Origin: Planococcus sp. MSAK28401
GTDB lineage: Bacteria; Bacillota; Bacilli; Bacillales_A; Planococcaceae
Direction of reading: 5' to 3'
Length of the DNA stretch: 64,000 nt
NCBI RefSeq assembly: GCF_018283455.1
Contig: NZ_JAAMTH010000001.1
Span: 491,001 to 555,000 of the forward strand
The position numbers and the translations under genes were made by a program. Numbering within the stretch: position 1 is the first letter of the stretch; every line of letters starts with the position of its first letter. The notes below the pieces were generated by a model that ran no database searches, was not told where the DNA came from, and saw nothing but the letters and a program-made list of their open reading frames with translations. Below are positions 49,620 to 59,437 of the stretch, piece by piece.

Positions 49620-51122
49620 TTGGTTAAATTTACAGAATTAAACATCAGCGAAACAACATTGAAATCCGTAAGACGTATGGGCTTTGAGGAAGCGACACCT
49701 ATCCAGGAAGGCACAATCCGCCTGGGCATGGAAGGCAAAGACATTATCGGGCAAGCACAAACAGGTACTGGTAAAACAACCGCTTTCGGTATTCCGTTGA
49801 TCGAGAAAATCGACACACGCGACGGAAACGTGCAAGGTTTGGTCATTGCACCGACACGCGAATTGGCAATCCAAGTTTCTGAAGAACTTTACAACCTAGG
49901 TAAAGACAAAAACGTGCGCATCTTGTCCGTATTTGGTGGCCAGGAAATCGGCCGTCAAATCCGCGCTTTGAAAAACCGCCCTCAAATCATCGTCGGCACA
50001 CCTGGTCGTTTGCTTGACCATATCAACCGCCGCACGCTGAAGCTTGAAAACGTTAATACGCTCGTGTTGGATGAAGCTGATGAAATGCTGAACATGGGAT
50101 TCATCGAAGACATTCAGTCAATCATGTCGAATGTTCCTGAAACCCGTCAGACGCTTCTGTTCTCTGCAACAATGCCGGATCCAATCCGCCGCATCGCAGA
50201 AAAATTCATGAAGACACCTGAAATCGTCAAAATCAAGTCAAAAGAAATGACTGTCGAAAACATCGAGCAGTTCTTCGTGAAATCCGTAGAACGCGAGAAG
50301 TTTGACATCCTTTCCCGCTTGTTGAACGTTCAACAGCCGGAGCTTGCGATCGTCTTCGGACGTACGAAGCGCCGCGTTGACGAATTGGCGCACGCATTGA
50401 ATCTCCGCGGCTATTTGGCTGAAGGAATTCACGGCGACCTTAGCCAAGCGAAACGCATGTCTGTTTTGAAGCAATTCAAAGCAAACAAAATCGACATCCT
50501 TGTTGCCACTGACGTAGCAGCACGTGGTCTTGATATCTCAGGCGTATCTCACGTATACAACTTTGATATCCCACAAGACCCTGAAAGCTATGTTCACCGT
50601 ATCGGCCGTACTGGCCGTGCAGGCAAAAAAGGCGTAGCCGTCACTTTCGTTACACCACGCGAAATGGGCTACTTGTCAATCGTTGAAAGAACAACTAAGA
50701 AAAAAATGGAAGCTCTAGTTCCTCCGACTGCTGACGAAGCGGTTATCGGACTTCAGCGTGTTGCGATGGAACAATTGGAAACAATGACCGAGAAAAACAA
50801 CCTTGGCAGCTATCGTGAACTTGCAACAGAAATGTTGGACAAGCACGATGCAGTTGATTTGGTTGCAGCAGCACTTAAAACGCTGACGAAAGATCCGGAA
50901 GATGCTCCAGTCCAAATTACTGAAGAGCGCCCATTGCCATCACGTGGCGGTGGCGGCTACAAAGGTAAAGGCGGCGGACGTTCATCCGGCGGCGGATATA
51001 AAGGCAAAGGCAGCGGCGGACGCTCGTCTGGCGGTGGCTATAAAGGCCGTCGTGAGTCATCAAGCTCAAGCCGTCCTTCAGGCGGAGGGCGTCCAGGACG
51101 CACTCGCCGTCACGAATCCTAA
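49620..51122 (+). CDS. cshA: DEAD-box RNA helicase CshA
   Basis: 500 residues: Q motif [11 protein letters not shown], Walker [32 protein letters not shown], then the second RecA domain with [14 protein letters not shown] and [13 protein letters not shown]. The C-terminal 70 residues are a Gly/Arg/Ser/Lys-rich tail with YKGKG and RSSGGGYKG repeats that bind RNA. CshA takes part in mRNA decay, ribosome assembly and cold growth. TTG start with AAAGGAGA about 10 nt upstream. Followed by ydbS/ydbT homologues as in Bacillus. Confidence 0.95.
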   Translation: MVKFTELNISETTLKSVRRMGFEEATPIQEGTIRLGMEGKDIIGQAQTGTGKTTAFGIPLIEKIDTRDGNVQGLVIAPTRELAIQVSEELYNLGKDKNVRILSVFGGQEIGRQIRALKNRPQIIVGTPGRLLDHINRRTLKLENVNTLVLDEADEMLNMGFIEDIQSIMSNVPETRQTLLFSATMPDPIRRIAEKFMKTPEIVKIKSKEMTVENIEQFFVKSVEREKFDILSRLLNVQQPELAIVFGRTKRRVDELAHALNLRGYLAEGIHGDLSQAKRMSVLKQFKANKIDILVATDVAARGLDISGVSHVYNFDIPQDPESYVHRIGRTGRAGKKGVAVTFVTPREMGYLSIVERTTKKKMEALVPPTADEAVIGLQRVAMEQLETMTEKNNLGSYRELATEMLDKHDAVDLVAAALKTLTKDPEDAPVQITEERPLPSRGGGGYKGKGGGRSSGGGYKGKGSGGRSSGGGYKGRRESSSSSRPSGGGRPGRTRRHES

Positions 51123-51138
51123 AATCCATTCCCTAAGA

Positions 51139-51187
51139 TAACAAGACGGAGAACCGGCAGCAACTGCCGATTCTCCGTCTTTTTTGT
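51139..51187 (+). terminator. Terminator of cshA
   Basis: AAGACGGAGAA paired with TTCTCCGTCTT, inner CAG/CTG stem, T6 after. Confidence 0.9.
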
Positions 51188-51274
51188 CGTCTCGGAATAA
51201 GGTACAATGAAATGAAACGTTACGGTTCATGAAACGTATAGATGAAGAGAGTACTCTTGATTGGAGATGACATA

Positions 51275-51754
51275 ATGAACCATCAACCGAAAAACCGGAT
51301 CTCCCGGAAAGGGCTGACTGTCTGGCGCCTTTACGGAATGATCGAGACAGTGGTCGTCGCTTTGTTATTGGCCGGTGTAGGCACTCTTACATACTTTTTC
51401 GATTGGCCAAATTGGATTTATGCAGCAGCAGGGGGCGCCTTGGTGCTGTTCGCTTTCCTATTTGTCTATCTATTCCCAAAAATCCGCTGGGAAAGATGGC
51501 GCTACGAAGTACGCGACCAGGAAATCGAATTGCAGCACGGCTTGTTCATCGTCAAACGGACGCTTGTGCCAATGGTCCGTGTCCAGCATGTCGACACGGA
51601 ACAAGGGCCGATTCTCCGTAAATACGATCTATCGGAGATCTCTATTTCGACTGCTGCGACAACCCATACCATTCCAGCATTGATTACGGAAGAAGCGGAC
51701 GAATTGCGCTCCCGTATTTCCGTGCTCGCAAGGGTGGCGGAAGATGATGTCTGA
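51275..51754 (+). CDS. ydbS: PH-domain membrane protein, YdbS-like
   Basis: 159 residues. Two membrane helices (about 20-40 and 48-68) precede a bacterial PH-like domain (DUF304) with RYEVRDQEIELQHGLFIVKRTLVPMVRVQHVDTEQGP, nearly the Bacillus YdbS sequence. In B. subtilis YdbS and YdbT together give resistance to the lantibiotic-like and amylolysin-type antimicrobials. ATG 51275 follows GGAGATGAC. Overlaps ydbT. Confidence 0.9.
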   Translation: MNHQPKNRISRKGLTVWRLYGMIETVVVALLLAGVGTLTYFFDWPNWIYAAAGGALVLFAFLFVYLFPKIRWERWRYEVRDQEIELQHGLFIVKRTLVPMVRVQHVDTEQGPILRKYDLSEISISTAATTHTIPALITEEADELRSRISVLARVAEDDV

Positions 51755-53318
51755 GACACGTTATAAACTGCATCCGATTTCAGCACTCATTAATTTCTTA
51801 AAAGGCTTAAAAGAATTGATCTTGCCTTTCGTCATCATTTTCGGCGCGAACTTATTCCGTGAAGACGGGATTTCCGGCATGTTCAACCAGGGCTGGCAGG
51901 GCTTATTGCCGTTGCTAATTGGCGGCGTTGTGCTATTGTTCATGCTGATTGCCGGCATCATTAAGTGGAAACGCTTTGTCTATTGGTTTGAAGATGGGGA
52001 GTTGCGGATCGAGTACGGGTTGTTCGTTAAAAAGAAACGCTATATCCCGTTTGAACGCATTCAAAGCTTGAATTACACGGAAGGGATTTTCCACCGTCCG
52101 TTTGGGCTCGTCAAAGTGAAAGTCGAAACGGCTGGCTCTGGAAAAGCAGGGCAGTCGGAAGCGGAACTGACCGCCATTTACCGTGCGGAAGCCGACCGTA
52201 TCGAACAGGAAATGCATATGGCGAAGCGCGGCTATGCCACACAAACCGAGCCGTCCGGTGAAAAGCTCTACGGGCCGGCCGAAGCGGAGCCGCCGCGCGA
52301 GGAGCTTGTGGAAGAGCAGTCGCGTGTTTTGTACCGCATGAGTATGAAAGAATTATTAGTGCTCGCGACCACTTCGGGAGGAATCGGCGTCGTCATTTCC
52401 GGGGTTGCCTTATTTCTGTCGCAGTTTGCCGAGCTGATTCCTTACGACGCAATTTATGAGGAAGTCATGTTGTTCATGCGCTTCGGCTATCTAGTCGTTG
52501 CATTGACTGTATTTGCCGGGCTATTGCTTGCCTGGGTCATTTCGGTGGCCATGACACTCATCGCCAATTATCAATTCACCATCCATGCAGATGATGAACG
52601 AATTTACATTACACGCGGCTTGCTGGAGAAGAAAAAAGTCTCTGTGCCGTTCAACCGTGTGCAAGGCATTAAAATGACGCAAAATCCGCTTCGTCAATTA
52701 TTTGGCTATGTAAATGTCACGGTCGAAAGCGCAGGGGGCACCTTGACCGATAAAGATGAAAAGATTCGTTTATTTCCGCTCGTGAAGCAAGAGAAGATGA
52801 AACCGGTCCTGGAAGAACTGTTCCCGGATTTTGACTGGTCTCCGGAATTGACACGTTTGCCGAAAAGAAGCCGCCCGTTCTTTTACCGGCTGTCGATCGG
52901 CTGGCTCATTCCGGCGTTCGCGGCACTCGGCTATTTCTTCTATCCTTATGGTTTATGGGCACTTGCAGTCGTTCCGGTCATTATTGCAATCGGCCTCTGG
53001 CAGCACCGCTCGGCGGGGTATGCCATCTCTGGACGCCAATTGACCGCGCAATTCCGCGGCATTAGCCTGCACCGCTTTTACATGCTGAAAAAACGCATCC
53101 AAGTGATTGCGGTGACACGGACGATTTTCCAGCGTCGCCGAGATGTCGCTTCTGTCCATGCAACAATCAAATCAGGCATGCTCGGAGCAACTGCGCTTGT
53201 TCCAAATTTGGCGCGGGAAGATGCCGAACGCATCCTGGCTTGGTATGAACCGTCAAGGCAGCGCCAGGCAATCGATCAGGAACCAATGAAAAACCCTCAA
53301 CCGAATGAAATCGGCTGA
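51744..53318 (+). CDS. ydbT: PH-domain membrane protein, YdbT-like
   Basis: 524 residues with three DUF304 PH-like modules separated by membrane helices. Module cores are YWFEDGELRIEYGLFVKKKRYIPFERIQSL, HADDERIYITRGLLEKKKVSVPFNRVQGIKM, and a third near GYAISGRQLTAQFRGISLHRF. Partner of YdbS, with which it overlaps by 11 nt. Exact biochemical action unknown. Start may be either of two adjacent ATGs (51744 or 51747). The stop codon lies inside the terminator hairpin. Confidence 0.9.
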   Translation: MMSETRYKLHPISALINFLKGLKELILPFVIIFGANLFREDGISGMFNQGWQGLLPLLIGGVVLLFMLIAGIIKWKRFVYWFEDGELRIEYGLFVKKKRYIPFERIQSLNYTEGIFHRPFGLVKVKVETAGSGKAGQSEAELTAIYRAEADRIEQEMHMAKRGYATQTEPSGEKLYGPAEAEPPREELVEEQSRVLYRMSMKELLVLATTSGGIGVVISGVALFLSQFAELIPYDAIYEEVMLFMRFGYLVVALTVFAGLLLAWVISVAMTLIANYQFTIHADDERIYITRGLLEKKKVSVPFNRVQGIKMTQNPLRQLFGYVNVTVESAGGTLTDKDEKIRLFPLVKQEKMKPVLEELFPDFDWSPELTRLPKRSRPFFYRLSIGWLIPAFAALGYFFYPYGLWALAVVPVIIAIGLWQHRSAGYAISGRQLTAQFRGISLHRFYMLKKRIQVIAVTRTIFQRRRDVASVHATIKSGMLGATALVPNLAREDAERILAWYEPSRQRQAIDQEPMKNPQPNEIG

Positions 53319-53328
53319 GGGTTTTTTG
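53287..53328. terminator. Bidirectional terminator
   Basis: AACCCTCA/TGAGGGTT stem with inner ACCGA/TCGGC pairs and T6; between ydbT and the convergent rhomboid gene. Confidence 0.8.
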
Positions 53329-53335
53329 ATGAAGG

Positions 53336-53950
53336 TCAGCGGCGGTTTTTGGCGCGCCAGCTGACGATGCGTTTTGGGTGGAAATAGCTAAGGCCGATCA
53401 GGAAACCGGTGATCATGCCGGCGATGTGGGCCGTGACGTTAATGTTCGGTGTCACAAATGTCATGACTATACTAATGACGATAATCGGGAGTATAATTTG
53501 TTTGAGTTGCGGCAGTGCACGTCCACCGTAATAGACGAGGGCACCGAACGCGCCGAAGATCCCAAAGATCGCGCCGCTTGCCCCGACATGTACATAATCG
53601 AGCGGCTGCAGGAAATAAGTGGCCGCCGATGCGAAAAGGCCGGCCAGCATATAAATCGTGATAAAACGCACCTTGCCGGTCAAACGCTCAAGCTCTGGCC
53701 CGAACAGGAACAGGGAGAACATATTGAATAGCAAATGCATCAGATTACCGTGCAGGAAGATCGGCGTTACAAAACGCCACCATTCGCCGTTTGCGATGTG
53801 GAAGTTCGACCCGACGCCGTAATAGTAAATGTATTCGCCGAGCATCGGCAAAAATGTCAGCAAGTGAATGAGGACATTCAACGCGATCAAGGTCGATACG
53901 ACGGGGTACATTTTTAAGTACTGTGAAAAGCTTTCTCTTCTGATAAACAA
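53336..53950 (-). CDS. Rhomboid family intramembrane serine protease
   Basis: 204 residues, six membrane helices. FLHGNLMHLLFNMFSLFLFG with the conserved Asn, HVGASGAIFG with the catalytic Ser, and NINVTAHIAGMITGFLIG with the catalytic His. Resembles B. subtilis YdcA, found at the same position. TTG 53950 is preferred since GAGGTGAC is 4 nt upstream and the protein then starts MFIRRESF as in relatives. Confidence 0.9.
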   Translation of the reverse strand: MFIRRESFSQYLKMYPVVSTLIALNVLIHLLTFLPMLGEYIYYYGVGSNFHIANGEWWRFVTPIFLHGNLMHLLFNMFSLFLFGPELERLTGKVRFITIYMLAGLFASAATYFLQPLDYVHVGASGAIFGIFGAFGALVYYGGRALPQLKQIILPIIVISIVMTFVTPNINVTAHIAGMITGFLIGLSYFHPKRIVSWRAKNRR

Positions 53951-54018
53951 TAAGGTCACCTCAATTTCATAGCTTTATTATACCCGTTACCCATTTGCGA
54001 ATGAAAGGAGAAACCTTT

Positions 54019-54372
54019 ATGATAACAGGAATCGGTCTTGATATTGTCGAGCTGGAGAGAATCCGCAAGCTCGATCAAAGATCTTCGAAATTCCGCGAGC
54101 GTGTCCTGACCGAATCGGAGCTTGCCGAGTATCTTCTATTGAACAACAAACGCAGAACCGAATTTTTGGCAGGGCGCTTTGCGGCAAAAGAAGCATTCGC
54201 CAAAGCCCGTGGTACCGGAATCGGCGCGGCATGCCCTTTTTCGGACATGGAAATCAGAAAAGATGAGAATGGCAAACCTGGCATGTTTTTCCGCGGTGCG
54301 GAATGTGGGTTTGTTTCGATCACTCATTCAAAAGAATTTGCCGCTGCGCAAGTTGTTTTGCAAACCGAATGA
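54019..54372 (+). CDS. acpS: Holo-[acyl-carrier-protein] synthase
   Basis: 117 residues. GIGLDIVELERI gives the Mg-binding Asp, and RFAAKEAFAKARGTGIG holds the Glu and Lys of AcpS. C-terminal FVSITHSKEFAAAQVV. Transfers 4'-phosphopantetheine from CoA to acyl carrier protein. AAAGGAGAA precedes the ATG. alr follows after 16 nt; the ydcC gene that separates them in B. subtilis is absent. Confidence 0.95.
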   Translation: MITGIGLDIVELERIRKLDQRSSKFRERVLTESELAEYLLLNNKRRTEFLAGRFAAKEAFAKARGTGIGAACPFSDMEIRKDENGKPGMFFRGAECGFVSITHSKEFAAAQVVLQTE

Positions 54373-54388
54373 ACAGGATGTGTAGAAT

Positions 54389-55537
54389 ATGGAAATGTAT
54401 CGACCGACAAAAGCAGTCATCAACTTAGAAGCGATCCGCAATAATCTAGCGGCGTTTCAAAAGCGAGCGGGCGATGCTGAAGTGATTGCAGTCGTCAAAG
54501 CGGATGGCTATGGACATGGGGCAGAAGAAATTGCCCGCATTGCCATCGAACACGGCGTCTGCACGCTCGCGGTCGCGACGCCAGACGAAGCGCTGTTGTT
54601 GCGCCGTGCGGGAATTGAACAGGAGATCCTCGTAATGGGAGCAGTGCCTGCTGCATTCGTGCCTGTTGCGCAGCGCGAAAATATCATCGTTACCGCCCTG
54701 TCGCTCGAGTGGATCGAGATGGCTGAAAAAGCCGCTGTATTAGGGCAGCCGCTGCGCGTCCATTTGAAAGTCGATACCGGAATGGGGCGTCTTGGCATAC
54801 AGCCTGAGGAAGCTCAGGAGGCGTTTGCCAAACTGGCTTCAAGTGGATTTTCGTTTGATGGCATCTTCACTCATTTTGCGGCAGCAGACGAGCAGGATCC
54901 GTCGCTTTTTGAACAACAGGTTGAACGGATGGATGGTGTGCTGGAGCAATTGCCTGAAGGAGTCATGGTCCATGTGTCGAATAGTGCAGCGTCACTTATG
55001 CACCCGTCTGTCGCTTGCGATGCCGTGCGGATCGGCATCTCGCTCTATGGCATCGCCCCGTCGCCTTATGTCGGCGAACATTCACTGATTGTGCTTGAAC
55101 CGGCACTCAGCCTGGAAACGGAAATCGTCCACATCAAAAAAGTGCAGCCAGGTGCGACAATCAGCTACGGCGCGACGTACCGCAGTGAAGGCGAGGAGTG
55201 GATCGCCACGCTTCCAATTGGCTATGCAGACGGCATGCTGCGTGGTTTGCAAGGGCAAGAAGTGCTGGTGCGCGGTAAGCGGGCACCGGTTGTCGGGCGC
55301 ATCTGCATGGATCAATGCATGGTCCGCCTGAGTGAAGAACTGCCGGTCGGAGAACCGGTCCAGTTGATCGGCCGCCAAGGGGACGGGGAAGTCTTGATCG
55401 ACGAATGGGCCGAGAAGCTGGGCACAATCCCCTATGAGATCCCTTGTATTTTGACAAAGCGGGTTCCGCGTGTCTATGTGAATGGCACCAAAAATACCGG
55501 ATTGCCTTTTCAGTCGAACGATTCAATGGTAAGATGA
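54389..55537 (+). CDS. alr: Alanine racemase
   Basis: 382 residues, PLP-dependent fold type III. VVKADGYGHGAEE contains the PLP Lys37, and SYGATYRSEGEEWIATLPIGYADG the catalytic Tyr region; C-terminal beta domain with GRICMDQCMV. Supplies D-Ala for Ddl. AGGATG lies about 10 nt upstream. Directly upstream of the mazEF pair, as in many Bacillales. Confidence 0.95.
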   Translation: MEMYRPTKAVINLEAIRNNLAAFQKRAGDAEVIAVVKADGYGHGAEEIARIAIEHGVCTLAVATPDEALLLRRAGIEQEILVMGAVPAAFVPVAQRENIIVTALSLEWIEMAEKAAVLGQPLRVHLKVDTGMGRLGIQPEEAQEAFAKLASSGFSFDGIFTHFAAADEQDPSLFEQQVERMDGVLEQLPEGVMVHVSNSAASLMHPSVACDAVRIGISLYGIAPSPYVGEHSLIVLEPALSLETEIVHIKKVQPGATISYGATYRSEGEEWIATLPIGYADGMLRGLQGQEVLVRGKRAPVVGRICMDQCMVRLSEELPVGEPVQLIGRQGDGEVLIDEWAEKLGTIPYEIPCILTKRVPRVYVNGTKNTGLPFQSNDSMVR

Positions 55538-55581
55538 AAAGGTAAACTAGACAGAGATCGGGATTTTCGGAGGTGTCGGCT

Positions 55582-55866
55582 GTGTACGAGAAGTCAAAGA
55601 CGAAAGAAGTGGTAGTCAAGTTGCCGAAGCAATTCATGTCGGAGCTTACTGCCCATTCAGATGAACGCATTGAGGAGAACGGTGAATTCATTTACGTATC
55701 TACTCAACGGGTAACGAAAAATGTCTACGATTCATATCATATTCGGGAAGCGATGATCAAGGGCTACGTGGAAATGTCGCAGATCAACCTGTCGATTGCC
55801 TGCGAATGTTCGCACGCTGAGTACGAAGCGGAGCACACGACAGTGCAACTCGTAAGCGGAGGGTGA
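55582..55866 (+). CDS. ndoAI: Antitoxin of the EndoA/MazF system
   Basis: 94 residues. The N-terminal ribbon-helix-helix region [14 protein letters not shown] is followed by a flexible C-terminal segment ([21 protein letters not shown]) like B. subtilis EndoAI. Neutralises MazF and probably binds the operon promoter. GTG 55582 is chosen with GGAGGTG 6 nt upstream. Toxin gene begins 5 nt after the stop. Confidence 0.92.
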   Translation: MYEKSKTKEVVVKLPKQFMSELTAHSDERIEENGEFIYVSTQRVTKNVYDSYHIREAMIKGYVEMSQINLSIACECSHAEYEAEHTTVQLVSGG

Positions 55867-55870
55867 CAAC

Positions 55871-56221
55871 TTGATTGTAAAACGCGGGGATGTTTTTTTC
55901 GCAGAATTATCACCGGTCGTCGGGTCTGAGCAAGGCGGGACCCGCCCAGTCTTGGTGATACAAAACGATATCGGGAACCGATTTAGCCCAACAGTGATCA
56001 TTGCGGCAATCACCGCCCAGATCCAGAAAGCCAAATTGCCGACCCACGTGGAAATCAATGCCAAGAAATACGGCTTTGAGCGTGATTCTGTTATTTTGCT
56101 TGAACAATTGCGGACGATTGATAAATCGCGTTTGACCGATAAGATTACACAGCTGGACGATGCGTTGATGGAAAAGGTGGACGAAGCTTTGGAAATCAGT
56201 GTCGGACTTGTAAAGTTTTAG
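55871..56221 (+). CDS. ndoA: MazF-type endoribonuclease toxin EndoA
   Basis: 116 residues, nearly identical in pattern to B. subtilis Ndo[46 protein letters not shown]. The catalytic Arg and Thr lie in GGTRP and AAIT. Cleaves mRNA at U^ACAU-type sites in relatives. TTG start, GGAGGGTGAC upstream. Located between alr and the stressosome genes, the standard Bacillales order. Confidence 0.95.
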   Translation: MIVKRGDVFFAELSPVVGSEQGGTRPVLVIQNDIGNRFSPTVIIAAITAQIQKAKLPTHVEINAKKYGFERDSVILLEQLRTIDKSRLTDKITQLDDALMEKVDEALEISVGLVKF

Positions 56222-56240
56222 CATACATACTCCATGGAAA

Positions 56241-56272
56241 TACCCCGAGATGGCTTTTCTCGGGGTGTTTTC
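56241..56272 (+). terminator. Terminator of mazEF
   Basis: TACCCCGAG paired with CTCGGGGTG, then TTTTC; separates mazEF from rsbR. Confidence 0.75.
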
Positions 56273-56399
56273 GTATAGAAAATCATCATAATCGGGACGG
56301 TTCATCAAAAAAGATGTGAAATGCTCCGTTTTCCGATACAATGGATAGACAAGTATGAAATTGTGGCTGCTAGGGTCACCGGGAGGGTTTTACGACAAG

Positions 56400-57230
56400 A
56401 TGAACAAACAAATGGCTACATATATACAAGAAAACATGACCGGCATCATTGCCAACTGGCAGCAAATGATGAGAGATGAGAAAGACGAACCCTCATTTCA
56501 GGTAATGTCGGAAGAGATGGTGAACCAGACGAGCCGTGAATTTGCAGGACTGATGACTTCGAGTCTTCTTGAAAGCCATCAGGTCTATGAAAACCGCTTA
56601 AAGGACTTTGCCGAAAAAGTCGTCCGCCTTGGCTGGTCCATCACGTTCATGACAAAAGCGATCGACCACTTCGCTGAAATCGTCTACGAAGGAATGCGCA
56701 AAGCCGGTACGATCCATCCCGACAATATGGATGGATTTGTCCACGAATTTGCGAATTGGGCAACGCCCATCCGCAACAGCATGATCGACACATACTCAAA
56801 AACCTGGGAGCGCACAGTTAGCCTGCAAAAGATTGCATTGCAGGAACTATCCGCCTCCCTGATCCCGGTGTTCGATAAAGTTTCTGTCATGCCGCTCGTC
56901 GGAACGATTGACACGGAACGAGCGAAATTGATCATGGAGAACTTGCTTGACGGTGTTGTTAAACATCGTGCTGAAGTGGTGTTGCTGGATATTACGGGCG
57001 TGCCGGTCGTCGATACGATGGTGGCCCATCACATTATCCAAGCAGCAGATGCAGTGCGTTTGGTCGGGGCGAAATGCATGCTCGTCGGGATTCGCCCAGA
57101 AATTGCCCAAACAATCGTAACGCTCGGCATCAACTTGAACGACTTTACGACAACGAGCACACTGCAGCGCGGCGTAGAACAGGCGCTGGCGTGGACAAAC
57201 CGAAAAATTGTGGAGGTTGAAGAAGTATGA
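56400..57230 (+). CDS. rsbR: Stressosome co-antagonist RsbR
   Basis: 276 residues. N-terminal non-haem globin-like domain (about 1-150) and C-terminal STAS domain. Two Thr phosphorylated by RsbT in B. subtilis (T171, T205) correspond to Thr172 in TIDTERAK and Thr206 in VVDTMVAHH. With RsbS it forms the stressosome that holds RsbT. The start is uncertain: ATG 56400 is 12 nt after AGGG. Overlaps rsbS by 4 nt. Confidence 0.93.
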   Translation: MNKQMATYIQENMTGIIANWQQMMRDEKDEPSFQVMSEEMVNQTSREFAGLMTSSLLESHQVYENRLKDFAEKVVRLGWSITFMTKAIDHFAEIVYEGMRKAGTIHPDNMDGFVHEFANWATPIRNSMIDTYSKTWERTVSLQKIALQELSASLIPVFDKVSVMPLVGTIDTERAKLIMENLLDGVVKHRAEVVLLDITGVPVVDTMVAHHIIQAADAVRLVGAKCMLVGIRPEIAQTIVTLGINLNDFTTTSTLQRGVEQALAWTNRKIVEVEEV

Positions 57231-57589
57231 ATGTGAGAATCCCAATTCTAAAACTGAAAGATACATTAATCGTTTCGATCCAATGGGAGCTGGATGACCA
57301 GACGGCCTTGCAGTTCCAGGAAGATCTTTTGACTAAATTGCATGAAACCAGCGCCCGCGGGGTGGTCATCGATTTGACCTCCATCGACTTTATTGATTCA
57401 TTCATTGCCAAAGTGCTCGGGGATGTCATCAGCATGTCCAGCCTGATGGGGGCAAGAGTGGTTATTACCGGTATCCAGCCGGCAGTTGCCATCACTTTGA
57501 TCGAGCTCGGAATTCGACTTGAAGATGTTATGACGGCACTTGACTTAGAGAACGGCTTGGAGAAACTTCAACTGGAATTGGAGGCTTGA
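57227..57589 (+). CDS. rsbS: Stressosome scaffold RsbS
   Basis: 120 residues, a single STAS domain. [14 protein letters not shown] contains Ser58, the equivalent of the Ser59 phosphorylated by RsbT. Forms the core of the stressosome with RsbR. GGAGG lies upstream inside rsbR; tightly coupled at both ends. Confidence 0.95.
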   Translation: MNVRIPILKLKDTLIVSIQWELDDQTALQFQEDLLTKLHETSARGVVIDLTSIDFIDSFIAKVLGDVISMSSLMGARVVITGIQPAVAITLIELGIRLEDVMTALDLENGLEKLQLELEA

Positions 57590-57591
57590 AG

Positions 57592-57993
57592 ATGAGCGAC
57601 CAATCCTCAGTGGAAATTTTAACGGAATGGGATATTGTAGCGGCACGCCAGCTCGGACGCAACGTCGCCAAAGAGCTCGGCTTCGGCACCGTGGACCAAG
57701 CGCGGATCACGACGGCCATCAGCGAACTTGCCCGCAATATTTATTTATACGCCGGTCAGGGCAGGATTGAGATTCAGCAGCTGACTGAAAACGGCATGAA
57801 GGGAATCCTGATTATTGCCGCCGATAGCGGGCCAGGGATTCCGGATGTCAGAAAAGTAATGGAAGACGGTTTTACGACATCAGGAGGATTAGGTGCAGGC
57901 CTGCCAGGTGTCAAGCGCTTAATGGACGATTTCAAGATCGAAACGATCCAAGGCGAAGGGACAGATATACGGGCTACGAAGTGGCTCCGCTAG
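57592..57993 (+). CDS. rsbT: Serine/threonine kinase RsbT
   Basis: 133 residues, GHKL ATPase fold: TTAISELARNIYLYAG (N box), ADSGPGIPD (G1 box) and TTSGGLGAGLPGVKRLMDDF (G2 region). Phosphorylates RsbR and RsbS under stress, then leaves the stressosome to activate RsbU. ATG 57592 with TTGGAGG 7 nt upstream. Confidence 0.95.
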   Translation: MSDQSSVEILTEWDIVAARQLGRNVAKELGFGTVDQARITTAISELARNIYLYAGQGRIEIQQLTENGMKGILIIAADSGPGIPDVRKVMEDGFTTSGGLGAGLPGVKRLMDDFKIETIQGEGTDIRATKWLR

Positions 57994-58005
57994 GGGGAAC
58001 GCTAA

Positions 58006-59007
58006 ATGCCTCAACACATTGAAGCGCAATATCAGGAAATTCTGAACGAATATGTAAAAAAGCAGACGGAGCAAAATTTGTACGTCGGCCAAAATTTCAG
58101 CAGGCAATTGATTCTGGAGAATATTTCTCCGGAAGAAGTGATCAGCATGCACAAAGCAGCCATCCGGGAGCTCTATAGCGATCTCCCGGATGTTGTTTGG
58201 CATTCATTTGACTTCCTTATTGAAATGATGATTAATTACGGATTGGCATTGCAGGAACGCCAAAGTTTGCTGAAGCGCCAGGAAGAGCTGAAAGTGGAAA
58301 TGGACTTAGCAGCCAATGTGCAAGAAACCTTGCTCAAGACAAAATTACCGTCCCTCGAAGGGCTGGATATCGGCTTATTGTCGATTCCGGCCAAGAAGAT
58401 GAACGGAGATTATATTTATTTTGTCAGTGATTATGATGGATACGCTGGCGTAGCCGTTGCCGATGTAATCGGTAAAGGCCTGCCGGCGGCTCTTTGCATG
58501 TCCATGATCAAATTCGGCATGGACAGCTTGAACAGCTCGCACGCCTTGCCGAAAGACGTGCTCGGCGTCATTAACCGGATCGTTGAAAAAAGTGTCGACG
58601 ACTCGATGTTTGTGTCGATGTTCTACGCGAATTACGATGCCGGGGCAGCCAGGCTCACTTACGGGTCGGCTGGGCACGAACCTGCCATTCTCTATCGTGC
58701 GGACACGGGGGAATTTGATGAACTCGAAGCAAAAGGCTTGTTGCTCGGTGTTTCGCCAGCTGCAGTTTATGAAGAGCATTCCGTTACTTTAGACAAAGGC
58801 GATATGATCATCATGATGACGGATGGAGTGACAGAGGGCCGGACAGAGGAAGGCTTTATCGAACGCGAGGTCATTTACAAATTGATTGAGCAAAAGAAAA
58901 GCCAACCGGCTCAGGCAATTGTCCAACACGTTTACGATGAGCTTGAACGGATGCAAAATGCAGAACTACAGGATGATTTCACTTTAGTGGTTTACAAGAA
59001 GGTTTAA
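58006..59007 (+). CDS. rsbU: PP2C-type phosphatase RsbU
   Basis: 333 residues. N-terminal helical RsbT-binding domain (about 1-85), a coiled linker (QRQSLLKRQEELKVEMDLAANVQETLL), then a PPM/SpoIIE-type phosphatase with KKMNGDYIYF, VADVIGKGLPAALCMSM, GSAGHEPAILY and MMTDGVTEGR. Activated by RsbT, it dephosphorylates RsbV. Last gene before the internal sigma-B promoter. Confidence 0.95.
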   Translation: MPQHIEAQYQEILNEYVKKQTEQNLYVGQNFSRQLILENISPEEVISMHKAAIRELYSDLPDVVWHSFDFLIEMMINYGLALQERQSLLKRQEELKVEMDLAANVQETLLKTKLPSLEGLDIGLLSIPAKKMNGDYIYFVSDYDGYAGVAVADVIGKGLPAALCMSMIKFGMDSLNSSHALPKDVLGVINRIVEKSVDDSMFVSMFYANYDAGAARLTYGSAGHEPAILYRADTGEFDELEAKGLLLGVSPAAVYEEHSVTLDKGDMIIMMTDGVTEGRTEEGFIEREVIYKLIEQKKSQPAQAIVQHVYDELERMQNAELQDDFTLVVYKKV

Positions 59008-59013
59008 TTCAAT

Positions 59014-59039
59014 GTTTAAAAGCGTTAGATAGCGGGTAT
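59014..59039 (+). promoter_or_regulatory. Consensus sigma-B promoter upstream of rsbV
   Basis: GTTTAA (59014-59019), 14-nt spacer, GGGTAT (59034-59039), both hexamers perfect. Gives sigma-B-dependent amplification of rsbV-rsbW-sigB-rsbX, as known in B. subtilis. Confidence 0.93.
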
Positions 59040-59102
59040 GAAAGCTTAGAATGGCTTTTCTTCAGCCGAATTGAATCATACAAAACGGGGTGTCATATAG
59101 AG

Positions 59103-59435
59103 ATGAATATTCAAGTTAATTTGACAGAAAATGACAATAAATTAAAAGGCGAAATTCATGGAGAGATTGATGCGCATACAGCGCCGGTGCTCCGCGAAAA
59201 ACTAGAAGCGTACCAGGCGCAAGAAGGCTTGAATGCCGAATTGGACTTATCCGGTGTGGATTATATGGATAGTACAGGTTTGGGCGTTTTTGTCGCGTTC
59301 TATAAATCCATCAACGCAAAAGGCGGCCATTTGAAACTGACTGGGCTTTCAAACCGATTGAAACGCCTTTTCGATATCACAGGCCTAGGCGATATTATGG
59401 ATATTGAAGCAGCAGTCGGGAAGGGTGGGAACTAA
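59103..59435 (+). CDS. rsbV: Anti-anti-sigma factor RsbV
   Basis: 110 residues, STAS domain. DYMDSTGLGVFVAF contains Ser57, the site phosphorylated by RsbW and released by RsbU. Unphosphorylated RsbV binds RsbW and frees sigma-B. Lies 60 nt after the sigma-B promoter; rsbW follows after 2 nt. Confidence 0.95.
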   Translation: MNIQVNLTENDNKLKGEIHGEIDAHTAPVLREKLEAYQAQEGLNAELDLSGVDYMDSTGLGVFVAFYKSINAKGGHLKLTGLSNRLKRLFDITGLGDIMDIEAAVGKGGN

Positions 59436-59437
59436 TC

